This document shows, piece after piece, positions 1 to 11,672 of a DNA stretch of 64,000 bases (its first letter is position 1; each line of letters starts with the position of its first letter). Below the pieces are notes generated by a model that saw only the letters and a list, made by a program, of their open reading frames with translations, searched no databases and was not told the DNA's origin. The position numbers were made by a program, and so were the translations under genes. The stretch comes from Pachyseris speciosa (Eukaryota > Cnidaria > Anthozoa > Scleractinia > Pachyseridae), in NCBI GenBank assembly GCA_016490735.1, contig JAEMWC010000248.1, positions 207,501 to 271,500 on the forward strand, read 5' to 3'.

Positions 1-1190
1 TGACTGAAAATGCCTATTATTACGTCATCAGCTGTTACCATGGCAATCGTACTTGAGGGTTATTCAGAGCTGCATTTAAGCTTCTGGCACTTATAATTCA
101 AATACTAACTTGGTGACCCCCTATTTTTTTCACGTGATTACTTTTGCCATTAGAAAAGGAAACTGCAAAATGTTTTGAAAATTTTTCTATCAAGCGGACT
201 TTTTATAAACGCAAGAAAAGGCAATTTATGAGTAGTGTGAAATTTCTCTGATACAATTTTCTTGAATTATGTGTGATGTTTACTCTTTACAAGGGAGAAA
301 TGTTGAAACAATAAAAAGAGGGGGTCACCTGGCTCGCTTTCTTGCAAAAACTTTCGTGAGTTGAGCAATTTCCACGCGCGTTTTTGTGCATTTCAAAATC
401 TGGATTCTAAAAGATTGATATTTACTCATGCGCTTTGCCGACTGCCGCTAACCATTGCGCGTATAAGCGCGGGCAATAACCATAGCCTTGTTTGCAGTCC
501 ACACTTGTCCACGTGCTGAGTTGATTTCAGTACGGTGGAATTTAATAGTCCACAGTTGTTGTTTTTACTGTTTGGCCGAGCATTTGGGCTTACTTAAAAA
601 AAATTTCTTCACAACTTGTGGCACGACTAAGCATTTTTATGTTATTATAAATAACACCAAGCGAAAGTGTGGAATTAACTAAATTCCTCGCAGAACACCT
701 GAGAACACATGTCAACTGCATGCAATTCTGACACAAGTGCAGATATGATTCGAGGCAAACAACAGGAGGTGGTGAGGCATATAAATAATAGGATGTTGAG
801 ATGTATTACCTGTAAGTAAATTGAAGTGCTATCCCACTTTTGCACTTTTACAATTACTTTCCGACTACCTTTTCCTCCTGGTTCCCGAAACGATCGATCG
901 CAGTAGAGGTGGGAATTATCTCCTTGGAGCTTCAATACGCATTATCAATCTCCAGAAACAAATTTTCCTATGTAAATTGAATTAGCTTAAGTCGATCGAG
1001 TACATACGGCCTCAGATAAAGGCGAATTTCTTTTTGAACAGGACAAACATAGCCTTGCTCGAAGAAAGCCTCGCACCACCATATTTGTTTTTGTTTTTCC
1101 CATTCTTCAAATCTTGCGTGTATCAAGTGTGACGCGTGCGCTAGTGGCCAGACTCTCCACACGAGTAAAACCGGCACCAGCCCCCTTAAC
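1..1190. other. G0 intron 2 region, no supported gene
   Basis: Duplicated at 28605-28702 plus 31181-32280. Minus-strand open frames of 86-91 codons (675-935 and 968-1243) are conserved only because the whole unit is. The segment before a GTAATAC donor at about 815 could be an exon, but nothing supports it. Confidence 0.5.
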
Positions 1191-1194
1191 TGGC

Positions 1195-1505
1195 CAACAT
1201 TGGAGCATAGAAGGAGAGTGAACAAACTAACTTTAATGTACAAGACCCTTCACGGCCAAGCAGCAATCAATATACCACCTTATGTGAAACACAAAGCGGT
1301 AATGAAAACTAGAAACTCTGACCCAATGAAGTTTATCCCTCTACAGGCATCGTGTGATGAGTATAAATACAGTTTCTGGCCTAGAATATCTTAAGCTCAT
1401 AGTTATTTGCACATATTTATTTTTCTTTTTGCACTTTGCACTCGAATTTGCTAGATGTCCTTATAGGACTTTGCAAATAAAGTATGTAGATGTAGATGTA
1501 GACAT
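1195..1505 (+). mobile_element. LINE 3'-end fragment (unit A copy)
   Basis: 1200-1394 encodes the tail of a non-LTR reverse transcriptase (LTLMYKTLHGQAAINIPPYV, FIPLQASCDEYKYSFWPR). A short 3' UTR and a (GTAGAT)n tail follow at 1485-1503. The copy at 32288-32590 is nearly identical, so the insertion predates the duplication. Confidence 0.65.
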
Positions 1506-1707
1506 ACTCATTAGGGCTTTTGGATGATTGACAGATTTCTACCTGAAGCATTCATTAGGGGCTGAAAAGCGGCAAGTGTAGCTGCTGCTTTCCCCCTCCA
1601 ACTTCTCCCTTTTCTAATATTAAATATGTAAATAAGGGTAACAAAAGTAAAAGTAAACCTAAAAGATACTTTAAAAGATACATACAATTTAGACAGATTG
1701 AAAATCT

Positions 1708-1920
1708 TCAAAATCTTACATTCTTTTCTGTGAAGAACTGCCGCGAACACGCTACAAACCACCTTCTGCACTTGTCGATATCTTGGGAACGCTTCGGCAT
1801 TGGAATGAATACTTTCTTCCCGGATTCCTCGAGTTTTTCAAGAGTTTTAGGCCATTTTTTTCGATACTTTGAATCCGTTTTGCACTCGCCCCGACAGCAA
1901 TGCTTGGTGCTCACCATTTT
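1708..1920 (-). pseudogene. Truncated THAP zinc-finger fragment (unit A)
   Basis: Starts with ATG (MVSTKHCCRGECKTDSKYRK) and continues WFVACSRQFFTEKN, then is cut before the Cys-His half of the THAP domain. It is homologous to the unit C transposase, with which it shares flanks. Confidence 0.6.
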
Positions 1921-2334
1921 ACGTCGAGGTTGGGGACAAACATGACATTATAAAAGATTTTCCAAACGTTTTGTCGATAAAGAATAGCGAATGACGCGCA
2001 TATCTAGATCTCCTTTGAGCGATATGCGGGATATGCAATGTTTGTCTGAGTCACGTGGGGGGTCCGATCTGATGTAATCTATTTTTAGTGTGAATGGGAA
2101 AAATTTATCTCTGTGCGCAGCGCGATTGGCTGACACCTCTCCTCGTTGACCAATAGAGCAAGGACATCCACGATGTTCCGCCAAGCAACAATAATTGTAC
2201 CTCGTCAATTTTAACTTAAGCTTATGTGAGTTAACTTAAGTAAAGTAAGAATTTTACAGGTGATTTTATATTTGAATACTCGCAAACTCTCAATAATTTT
2301 TTTTCACCACCCAAAAGCAAATGATTCTTCTCAC

Positions 2335-2805
2335 CTTGTATCATATAGTCTTCAACTTCTTGTGTTAGGTATGGAAGCCTCCATACATTACACAGGCCGA
2401 CGGTAAAGCTGATTGCGGCAAACTTGAGCAGTGAGAGAAGAAAATCGAATTTATCAACCCTTCCTTGGTCATTTCCAGCCTGGAGGGTCGCGATATGATC
2501 GTCAGCTCCCCTCAATAGACCCGACAGGTACCCTGTACAAAAGGAGAAACGCGAAATAAGTATATCTCAAAGCCTCACCAAGGGTAGGCACCCCTTCGGA
2601 CCGGTATTTTCATCGACAAACTTTCATGTAGGTATGCTCGATGGACTTGCCAACCAGGACTTGTCTGCATATCTGTAGTGCAGATACGTGCATTGCTGAG
2701 CTTCATGCAGCATATGTAGCTACTGACGAGTACGTCCTATGAGCGGGTTAAAAATATATAGAGAGATATATCTTAATAGAAACGCTTACTTAATGCTGAT
2801 GCCAT
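2335..2805 (-). CDS. G0: first two exons of a third paralogue (partial, continues off the left edge)
   Basis: Exon 1 is 2805-2790 (ATG GCA TCA GCA TTA A, donor GTAAGC) and exon 2 is 2532-2335 (198 nt, acceptor TTTTGTACAG, donor GTGAGA). They encode the same MASALRYLSG start and SLC6-like membrane segment as G1, with one Glu codon fewer before the donor. The downstream exons expected from G1 would lie about 10 kb further along the minus strand, outside this window. Sequence near-identity with the G1 start indicates a recent duplication. Whether the remainder is intact cannot be seen. Confidence 0.6.
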
Positions 2806-2960
2806 AGTTTCTTCTTTGCTTTGTATGATTAGGGTTGTGAAACTTATCCTTCGCGGTTGATCAGACGGCACACAAATTTAACATACAAAAAAAAGGCACC
2901 ACTTTTATGTGAACAGGGTGACAGACCCCGGGCGAGCGCGCGGCCAATCATAGGTGGAGA
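2806..2960 (-). promoter_or_regulatory. Candidate 5' UTR and promoter of G0
   Basis: About 113 bp directly upstream of the ATG is nearly identical to the region upstream of G1 and then diverges abruptly. A CCAAT pentamer lies at 2944-2948 in a GC-rich stretch. No TATA box is obvious. The transcription start cannot be placed. Confidence 0.3.
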
Positions 2961-3625
2961 AAAGGAAACCGGACGCAAGTAAAATGGAGCGATTTGATTG
3001 GTTAAAAACCTCTCTTTTTGTTTGCACCACCTGGTGAGGGCAGGTGATCTTCAATAGGTAAGTAAGGAGGAAAACTGAATTGAATCGAAGTGACTAAAAG
3101 GAATCTTTCTTGAGTTTGACTGCACCCCACAAGTTCGTTACATCTCCACGGGGCGTGCTTTGATTTAAATATTTTACAACCTACCCTTGAGGCGATTAAA
3201 TTTCTTCTGAGTCAGCTGTGGGATTTGCTTTTATGGGATTAGTCACTTCAAGAATTATATTTTCCTCGTTTTTCGCTCTTCGACGAGGCGACAACGCGAG
3301 CACTGAGTCATTTAAATATCATATCAACGCAGCGCGACCGAAGTGAAACTCAGGTAAAATTCTGAAAACCACAATATAAGTTATAACTTCTACGAGGTTC
3401 CGTTCCTAATTCTCTTAATACAATCAACCCCGGTCAGAAGCGCTTCTGCCCCGGTAAAATCCTTGAAAATTTTATTTAAAGCCATTTCAAACCAGCCAAA
3501 TGGCTATTTTATAGTTTGACCTACACCACGCCGTGAAATTGACAAGGTGCTGAAGATGGCAAAAAAATTGAAAGCTCGTTTGATCGCAGTCGAACGATTC
3601 TTTCGTAAATACCACATACCGGGAC
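2960..3625. other. Spacer upstream of G0, unit A-specific
   Basis: A+T-rich. It has a short palindrome CAGAAGCGCTTCTG at about 3435. No coding signal. Confidence 0.4.
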
Positions 3626-3862
3626 CACAATAGACCATTTTACAGTTGTCGGTGAAAGCGAGGCTGGGGTTGACCTTGTTTTGATACAAACCTACCTACT
3701 TTTCTTATGTAAATCATGTTTTTCTTATGCTAACTAGTGTTTAATCAGCATAATTTGCATGAGAAAAGCAGGTAGGTTTGTATCAAAACAAGGTCACCCC
3801 CAGCCTCGCATTCAATCAAAGGCCAGGGGACTTAGCAAAGAACTGTAAAATGGTCTATTGCG
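3626..3862. repeat. Long inverted repeat (foldback), unit A
   Basis: Arms of about 75-100 bp: GGTTGACCTTGTTTTGATAC...CCTACC is mirrored by GGTAGGTTTGTATCAAAACA. The outer blocks AGACCATTTTACAGTT are also mirrored. It gives matching open frames on both strands that are not genes. Confidence 0.65.
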
Positions 3863-4383
3863 CAGCAAATATTATTCGCGAACAAACTAATCCTCCTCAA
3901 GAGTTTAAAAGTATAACTGGTTTACACCAAAGCAAGCCCGGTAGAAGTTCTGAAATGTTTCTCCTCAGTCATGGCGGCCACCGGCCGGTCAAAACAAGCT
4001 CAAGAGAAATTTAATCACCTCAAGGTTTCATTTGCAAAACATTTATAACAAAGCAAGGCCCGTGGAGAGCAGTGCTCAAAACTGTAATATTTCTCGGTGA
4101 AATCATGACAAATTTGTTTTCAACATTTCGTTGTAGTCACTGTTTCAGGCTGTAGAATAATTTTCATGCCATTCCGCAAGTCATGCCACATGCCATTCCT
4201 CAAACTCATACCTCTTTTTACCCTCACCGGATTTTGAAATGACGTTTTAGATGCCGTTGCCGTTGCCGTCTTTTCTACGACGTTTGCCGATTGCAACCAC
4301 GAAGCGTTTCTATATATGGCGAAGTTTTGTTCCGATCCATTGTCTCGTCATTTATCTTGGCATTCATATGTGCGCCAGAAAAG

Positions 4384-4905
4384 CTACGAAGGTCCAAGGG
4401 TTGCTGACTGCTGATGAGAATGCTTCTTTGTGCAAAGGTTGGTCTTCAGGCTTTGGGTGTGGAGTGTTAGTTGGAGGGGTATCATTTCTCTCCTTGGCAG
4501 CGGATGGATCATTGTTTGTTTTAGTTTCATTTTGGACAACGTGCTTCTGTTCTTCTGTGCGTTGTTTCTTTGGTGGTGAAGGATGTTTGGATTCTTTGCG
4601 CAGTTCTTTCTTTCTTTTGAGAGAACGTTTTGTTTTGGATGTCTTGACTGATACTCCATCAACAGGGATTTACACTTTATAATGGTTTTTGCATCACGGA
4701 TGCCAATTCTCCAACTCTGTTGTGAAACCTTTTTTTCTTGAGGCGCACAGGTAGTGGCAGGTAATTTCCAAAAGATGATTTGACTTGTTTCTTACAGATT
4801 GTTTGTTCATCAACGTTTGTATTTGCAAGGAGTATCCCTTTTCGTCAATTATTTGAAAGGTTGTGAACTTATTTAGTAACATTTCAAGGGAACTGTTGAG
4901 TTCTT
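4384..4905 (-). pseudogene. Lysine-rich coding-like segment with in-frame stops (unit A only)
   Basis: One minus frame reads LLNKFTTFQIIDEKGYSLQI, QTLMNKQSVRNKSNHLLEIT and KGFTTELENWHP. It has TGA and TAA separated by CKNHYKV, then VDGVSVKTSKTKRSLKRKKE and a Pro/Glu/Lys-rich tail. The steady frame around two stops suggests a former protein-coding sequence or processed pseudogene. I do not recognise it. Confidence 0.3.
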
Positions 4906-5499
4906 TGAGGGCACTTACATCTTAACATCTTTATTGTTGTATGTCAATGATGTTACTGCCTCTTGCCTGATTTGACTTTCAAATACCTTTGACTTTCTGG
5001 TTTGGGACACCTGCTTTGCCATCTTGCTGATTTCCAGGTACGTCTTGACCTATAGTAATCGTATTCGAACCACTCGTATGATTTAAACTCGTTTAGTATT
5101 CGTATCACCACGAAACCTCACGGAGCAGATCACTCGTGAATAGTCGGCAGTGCTTTGGATGGTATTCTGCAGAAAAATCTAACCATTAAATCATGCAAAT
5201 TTGTGTCAACAAATAACGTTTTTCTTTTGTATTAATGAAACGAGAGATGCTCGTTTAAGCTTTACAATATTTCATTGTCCGCCTAGAACATGAAGACTAT
5301 GAAATGACTGTTCCATAAAACGGCCTCAAGAAACACTAATTGACAAACTAACCTTTTCGCCAATCAGTTAAGTTCTGCACTGCACTTAAACCTCACTACT
5401 AGTCAAAACGGTTCCTAATACCTGGGAAAAACCATAACTACCGGAGGCTGGAGGCCGCGTTTTTGCTGCGTTCTCGGTCGCCTGGGATCCTTTCAAGAA

Positions 5500-6013
5500 T
5501 TGTTGCGCGCGATTGGCTTACATCCCTCCTCGTTGACCAATAGGGCAACGCCTTTACTTCACCGAGTTTTAAGACTTATCAGACTTATCAAGACAAGACA
5601 ATACAAGTTTATTGCATTTTTCAAAAGAGCACATTGATAAAAGAACTGACACTGCAGGTTGTGAAAGCTAATCGAGGCGGGCCAGGAGAAAGACAACTAA
5701 ACGAAATCTGGTAGCCTCAGTTCAAGAGAAAAAGAAACGTATTACAGAAGAAGCTGAAGAAAAACTACCGGATACCTTTCATTTCCTTATAAAGTATGAC
5801 GGAAAACAATAACATTGACCCCAATCCAGCGTAGTACAGAGTTAATTTAACTTAAGCTTATGTGAGTTAACATAAGTTACGATCCATGCTTAACTAAAGT
5901 AAGCATTTTACATTTGATTTTACATTTGAATACTCGCGAACCCTCAATAAAATTATTTTTCATCACCCAAAATCAAATGATTCTTCTCACCTTTTATCAT
6001 ATAGTCTTCTTCA
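5500..6013 (-). pseudogene. Truncated relic of a fourth gene start
   Basis: 5840-6013 matches the intron 2 sequence next to exon 2 at 2221-2355 and 34955-35097, including the donor region and the last ~20 bases of exon 2 (LEEDYMI equivalent, minus strand). The homology stops inside exon 2 at about 6013. 5505-5560 matches the conserved intron block GCGCGATTGGCT...GACCAATAG. No other exon remains. Confidence 0.6.
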
Positions 6014-6476
6014 AACCGGGCTGAAGTTAGCTGCCAATTCGCTGCGCGTTTTGGTGGTGTCGCATCTTGCGTATTTCTAACGGCTGAATCAGGCCATTGG
6101 GTTGGTAACGCTTGTTAATTGACTAATGGATGATATTTTCGACCTTTGCAATCAATCTGAAAAATAACAACTGGATTTTGAGCTAGTTCTAGCTTATGCG
6201 CTCTGGCTGGCAATTTTGAGTTTTCCCGCAAAGCGTTTTGTTAAGTGTGTACCAGAAGTGGTTGTGTCAACGAAGACGAGACTGACGTTTCTGGGAGCAT
6301 AAAAATGCAAAGACTTCGCATGCATAACAATAAAACAACTGCATAGACAGAAAGAGAACTCCAATCAGCTCCAAGTAGCCGATCTGTTGACGATAAAGCG
6401 CGATAGATAACAAAGTACAGACGTAATTACAGTTAATGTGAGGTCCACAAAGCTACGTAACCTCTTAAAAACTTAC

Positions 6477-6580
6477 CAGAGCAACTCAGCAAATACTTCT
6501 ACATCGCAAGACTGATCAGGCTTGTTCGTTCTCTCGATCGAGTTCTGTAGCCTTCGGGCTTCTTCGTCATCCCCGGACCC
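6477..6580 (-). CDS. Candidate exon in unit A, gene unknown
   Basis: A 104-nt open segment between acceptor TTTATCACCAG and a strong donor CTCTG|GTAAGT. It encodes GSGDDEEARRLQNSIE followed by an Asn/Lys/Asp-rich stretch and CDVEVFAELL. It lies between the G1 stop and the G0 start and belongs to neither model. It could be an exon of a separate gene or an alternative 3' end. In unit B the donor is lost. Confidence 0.3.
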
Positions 6581-7540
6581 CTGGTGATAAAGTTTTCGTG
6601 TTGGTTAAAGTCCGCAACCACAGCCACTCTTTGAGAAAGAAATAAAACATGCAAAAAAGTCAATCAGACTGTACACACTGGGGTTTCATTAGGCACACAA
6701 AGACAACTATGAGGGCACACAAAGGCAGCTCGCTTTCTAATCATCTGTTTTGTTAATTTACCGGCAATGGCACGAATGGTGTTTGCGAAAAGGTTTTCAT
6801 ATCTAATTAACAAGACAGGAAGCAATTCGTGACTTTGGATCGAACAGTTATCAGCGCTTAACATTTTACACCGAAGGATCAATTCCCCCGCGCTTGTAAT
6901 CAGATCGAAGCCTAACTCTTGTAATTTAAGTGCTTAGGTATAGCGAGGAGGAAAATGTTTTCTATAAATTTGGACCGTGAGTTTGGCTCCGGGACGGAAA
7001 ATGTTTATAACTTTTGACTTAATAAATTGAACCTATCGAGCTTACACAAATGGTAATCCCGCAACAGACTGACTTAACCGGATAACCACTCATCGATTTC
7101 AAACCCTTGAAAAGTTGATTCAGCTAAACTCCAAATTTGCAGTAAATCATCAAGCCTTTGGAGTTTTTTAATAGAGCTAATTTCAGCAGCGAGCGCGCAT
7201 AAGCCGGAGTCATGAGTATAAAATGAGAAAAATTTGCCGTGGATAAAAGAATTGCATGTGGAGTACAGTATATTGAGCCCAAAATTTGAAAAAACAAGCC
7301 CTTGAATTCGGCTAGTGGACAAACATTTGAAATTTCCAGAAAATTAGTTTGTTTTTCTTTTAACAAAAATAGAATGGTATCATCGCTATTTGTCCTTCTA
7401 CAGAAGATTTCATTAAACGTGCTTTGTTAAAAAAGGATGACTGCATTAACGATTGTGAATGATATGTTATCTAACCTTTCTTATAGTTAATTAGCCAATT
7501 AACTAATTAATTAATTAGACTGCTCGTATCTTTTAGGGTG

Positions 7541-8070
7541 ATAAGGTGTCATCTCCCGAGAGAAGTGACAGTGAGCAATCTACAGAGCATTTTACAGAAA
7601 CGTTTGGTCGACTTAAAATCACCGACGAAACCTTTCTCTCACCAGGCACTGCGAGCACGGCATCTACTTACAGCGACAATGGTGCACCTGCAACTACAGA
7701 TGAGCCCCGCGAAAAGCTAAGTGAGTTTCTGCTGTCATGCAAACCAGAACCACTAGGTAAACCATGGCTCAGCTAGAGTGACTCGAGTGAGAAAACAAGG
7801 CAGCGCCTAAGAGCCACTAAAATAGTGTTGGCCGTTTTGTAAACGGTTTCCTCCGAGAATGGTGGCAGTCTGTGGCAAAGTTTGAACTCGTCATCGGCTA
7901 TGAGTAAGGTGCTCGGTGTCGACAAACTACCACATTCAGACCACCTGTATTTGAAGGCTTTAGCAGAGGCCTACCACAATGCTGCCAGCTGGGATACTCG
8001 TACCATTGAAGTCCCTAACGTTATTCGTTTGATGATACCACAGCGAGTGGTACAGCAATACAAGCAATAG
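7541..8070 (+). pseudogene. Decayed ORF of a cnidarian repeat family, first block (unit A)
   Basis: One plus frame reads SSPERSDSEQSTEHFTETFG, TASTASTYSDNGAPATTDEP and REKLSEFLLSCKPEP with GKPWLS. It then has a TAG, SDSSEKTRQRLRATKIV, a TAA, ENGGSLWQSLNSSS, and GVDKLPHSDHLYLKALAEAY then HNAASWDTR. An acceptor-like TTTTAG precedes it. The same protein pattern recurs in all three units, always with stops. Function is unknown, and I take it for a mobile or low-copy lineage-specific gene. Confidence 0.5.
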
Positions 8071-8959
8071 GGAGCGTAAGCAACGAGGGAGAAAACGACA
8101 ACAATAATGCCACAAGACAATAGGATAAATGAGAAAAAAACAATCGCTCTGCGCGTGCGTTTTGTATTTTGGTACATTTCTTCGCCGTCCTCTGCAAAAT
8201 AACAACGTGAAATGACCAAATTTTATGTTTTCTTGAGAACGTGAGCGCATAACGGGAACTTTTCTTTCTTTTTCCCTACTTTGGCATCGTTCATAGTAAT
8301 TAAGTTCCTGAACATATCACCAGCATTTTCCAAGTTAAACAAATTGGAATAATCGCAAAAGAGTTACAGAAACGAGAAGTTATATTTTGAAATGACGTTT
8401 TCGTTGCTGTCGTCGTCGTCGTCGTCGTTGCTTAAAGCAGCCTGGTTCCCAGGGTCTCTCTCTCTGCCTCCCTTGTAGTTCAGGAGAAAGCCCCTGGTTG
8501 CGGCTGGTCACCTGGCTCCCAAAATCTGGGTGCAGTTCAAATTCAGTTCCAAGAGAGGGGTGACAGTGCAATTAACAAAGTGCAATTAATCTAGTAACTA
8601 CCCCTGTGCGGTGAAGATCGTCATTTTAGGCCACGTGACGAGCCGCAACCAGGGTCTTTCTCCTCAACGACAAGGGAGGCAGAGAGAGAGACCCTGGGAA
8701 CGAGTTTGCGCTTAAGGTCCCTAATACTGCGCTGAGAACAACGTCAAGTCATTCAGTGATACGACTAAGCTGCGGGTACTCTCTAAAAATAAAAATAATC
8801 AACATTTCTATAGCACAAATTAACATGTACATATGATCAAATGCGCTTTACAAACTATGTGAGCAGAAGCAAATAATTCAAATAAACATAACATGATAAG
8901 AATCCCAACTGGCCGGAGGCAAACCTGTTGGCTGAGTGCAGTGCATCTGTTAGAAACTC

Positions 8960-9146
8960 TTTGCAGGGCTTAGACTATTTTGCAGGAGAGGGTACTCACG
9001 CATTTGACGACCTAACCCTTCTTATCCGCCGAATTGCCGGACTTGGTGCATGCAAAGAGTGGCAGGAGAGGGTTACAGAAGCTCTCAAAGCAGACAAATT
9101 GTATCTTAAAGGATATTACAAGGTACTCAATGATTATTTCAAGTAG
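8960..9146 (+). pseudogene. Decayed repeat-family ORF, second block (unit A)
   Basis: The plus frame reads LQGLDYFAGEGTHAFDDLTL and RRIAGLG, then TEALKADKLYLKGYYKVLN, then stops. It is collinear with 41180-41365 and 58960-59164. Confidence 0.4.
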
Positions 9147-9476
9147 TTACGTTGTTTGTTTTTTGTAAAAGCGGCTTCTTACTCTATGTTGTTGCGTTTG
9201 CTGAATAACTTGAATGTTAATTTCAATTAAGGTTATTAGTTTCGAAGGAGACTGTTGTGCTAGAATTTGATAAGGGTTGCCCTTTGCTTCGAAGTGCTGA
9301 TGCTTGCAGTGTCGTCAGCCTTTCAAAATTTCTATTTTGAAATATCAGTGGTTCAAATGTTATAATAGCGTTCTTGTTAGTCTATAAGTCCTCACTTGTC
9401 GGTCGGTAGTAGCGAATGTCACTGTTTCAACTTTTACTTTTAACATGTGAAATTTGCTTTTTCTTTTTATCACAGG

Positions 9477-9835
9477 TTCACATTAGCAACTCCTCCAAAG
9501 TAGCGGACCACTGAGTAGTGTATGCTCTTAGCGATGGTAGCGAAGCACAGTTGAAGCAACCTTGTGACCGCGACAATAGGATGAATGTGACAGGTGTGAA
9601 GACCTTCGTGAGATACTTACAGAGATTGAACGTGTTGTGAACGCTACAAAAATTGCCATCAGATGATGACAAAGATGAAGCAGTCTTCATGTCCCAGACA
9701 GCAAAAACTGCGATCCAGTCCTGGAAATCTCACATCTTAAAGCTCGACTAACCAAAATCAGGCTCGTTTGGACACTTTGGACCAACTTGACGAGAGAACC
9801 GTCTTGATTGTCAATGATCCGGTGGGCTATGAAAT
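9477..9835 (+). pseudogene. Decayed repeat-family ORF, third block (unit A)
   Basis: It starts after acceptor TTTTATCACAG. Frames read VHISNSSKVADH, VYALSDGSEAQLKQPCD, AKTAIQSWKSHIL and LDTLDQLDERTVLIVND, with stops and frameshifts. The LINE tail follows directly. Confidence 0.45.
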
Positions 9836-9837
9836 TC

Positions 9838-10550
9838 CTACCACAGAGATAAAGAGAGTCTCAAGCAGACTGGTGTATTTGTATATGGTGTATATAAAGC
9901 ATTCCACCATAGACTACCGCATGAGCTTTCAGACACAATTGCAATCAAGCACGATTCGGGACACAGTCTGTGAGTAAAAGGTTTACTAATGGTGCACGTT
10001 TTGACACGAAACACGGCAAAAATTCTATTGCCCGTAGAGGTCCGATATTGTGGAACGCTATCATTCGTAATATACAAGACTTTGCGGACAAGAGCTTCAA
10101 ATGTCTGGAAAAGACACTTCGATCTTGTGACCTTTTTCAAGAACTAACATTCAGAGAGACTTCTGTATCGACTGCAAATTCTAGAGGTAAAGATTTTAGC
10201 TATTTCATACATTTTGAGGGTCATTTTAGCATGCGTGCATGCTAACAATTTGAAACAGTTTAAAGCAATTTGATATTCACTGTTTGATGTTAATAGTTCT
10301 TAGTCAGAGTCTTAACAATTAACTAACAATTAATTTTTAGATGAGCGATTTTAGTATGTATATAGTTTGTATGATGTTCATTTTAAGTTTTAGATGTTTT
10401 TTTTTATTTTATTCGCACAACCCCACAAACTGTTAAGCTTTAATCTTTATCGTGCTAAAATAAAGGCTGTCTGTCTGCCTGCCTGCCATCTGTCTGTCTC
10501 TCTGTCTGTTTGTCTGTCTCTCTGTCTGTTTGCCTATCTGTCTGTCTGTT
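9838..10550 (+). mobile_element. LINE 3'-end fragment with CTGT-rich tail (unit A)
   Basis: Two frames encode the C-terminus of a LINE reverse transcriptase (RLVYLYMVYIKHSTIDYRMS, then ARFDTKHGKNSIARRGPILW and NAIIRNIQDFA). A frameshift and a stop separate them near 9975. The 3' UTR ends AATAAAGGCTGTC and runs into a CTGT/CTGC microsatellite. It is shared with unit C and lost from B with a larger deletion. Confidence 0.65.
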
Positions 10551-10859
10551 CGCCAAACGTGGGATTTCATGCAATGACACATCTCCGTTGTGTATCGTCG
10601 CATGGGTGGTGTGCTCCAGTTGCAGGGCTTCATTCACATTATTCAGTCGTGCAAACCAGTCGTTGGTATCATGCAAGATGTACTTAGGACCATCACTGAA
10701 GTTAGAGAAGGATAATATAACTGTATTTGTGTAAATAGATCCATTGAAACTTGGTTCATTGATTTCTCTGTTTGAATAACTATGCCCATTCCAGTATCTT
10801 TGTAATATGGGCCAACTATATCCACAGTTATCTCTTGAGTGTGAACATGAATTTTAAAT

Positions 10860-11110
10860 TTTGAGGTGTCCAATAACCCTTTTGGGGGGAGGGAGGGGGG
10901 GGTGGGGGTGACAGGAGCTCAAAATACCCCGCCTCCCGTACCTTTTTCCTCCGAGCTCCGGAACTTTTTTGCGTTGCCCCCACCCCCGATAAATTACTAC
11001 TCTCCCTCCTCCCGGCCTTTTGAGACTCCTGCTTCCAGCTCTCAGTGAGCTCTCCCCTCCCCTCCCCTCCCCTGCAACCCGTATCCTTCCCGCCCGCCTG
11101 TCCCCCTCCA
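10860..11110. repeat. G-rich/C-rich low-complexity segment (unit A)
   Basis: A G-run block at 10885-10910 is followed by CCCCTCCCCTCC repeats at 11055-11075. The unit C copy (60910-61140) differs in tract lengths. Long open frames here reflect composition only. Confidence 0.7.
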
Positions 11111-11293
11111 CCTTTTGAGGAGGTTTACTAAGAAAAAGCGTTTGTAGGACTTGATGGGCAAGTGAGCAGCCCCCCTTCCTTCACTATACATGACCGATAC
11201 AACAGGCGTTTGAGTTTAAATACAGGTCTCAAACTCAAGTGACAATTATCAAGTTGGACGGCGGTTTGGCTGACTCCCGTCAATAGGCTTAAG

Positions 11294-11581
11294 CCGCTGT
11301 TACACCTTGAAACTTTTAGCTGAAACTTGTGTGCAGCGGCGATGAGAGACCGAGCGAGACCAGTTTCACGAAGTGGTGTTAGACGGTGAAACACTTGTTT
11401 TTATCACCATTGCGATCGTTGCAGAAGTAGAAGGGGGTCTACTTTTCGTGAAACTTGTCTCGCAACGGAAGTTCGAAAAAGTTTCAGGAAACCGACCATG
11501 TTACACGGTGCAACGCCTGCGGAAACTTGTTTCGCAGCGCCGTTGCACACAAGCTTCAGCTAAGTTTCAACGTGTAACGGT
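11294..11581. mobile_element. Palindromic MITE (unit A copy)
   Basis: Ends CCGCTGTTACACCTTGAAAC and, in reverse complement, CCGTTACACGTTGAAACTTA, with GTTTCA/TGAAAC blocks throughout. Shared with unit C at 61318-61605. Confidence 0.65.
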
Positions 11582-11672
11582 GACTTTAATGAGCAAAAAC
11601 AATCGCTCTGCACGTGCGTTTTTCATTTTGCCGTTCTCTGCGACACAACAACATGTGAAATGACCAAATTTT

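Noticed and set aside
675..1243. Minus-strand exons of G0 in its intron 2
   Set aside because: G1 exon 2 joins exon 3 in perfect phase without them. Their conservation between units reflects recent duplication only.
2335..2532. Complete SLC6 neurotransmitter transporter
   Set aside because: Only the TM1-like motif is present. The following exons in phase do not match any further SLC6 helix.
3504..4014. Two matching open frames starting MYQNKV on opposite strands
   Set aside because: They are the two arms of a long inverted repeat.
4251..4682. 143-codon plus-strand open frame
   Set aside because: Its opposite strand holds a more protein-like lysine-rich frame. The plus frame shows no domain pattern and is unit A-specific.
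10394..10734. Cys/Val/Ser-rich or Gln/Thr/Asp-rich open frames
   Set aside because: They arise from the CTGT microsatellite at the LINE tail.
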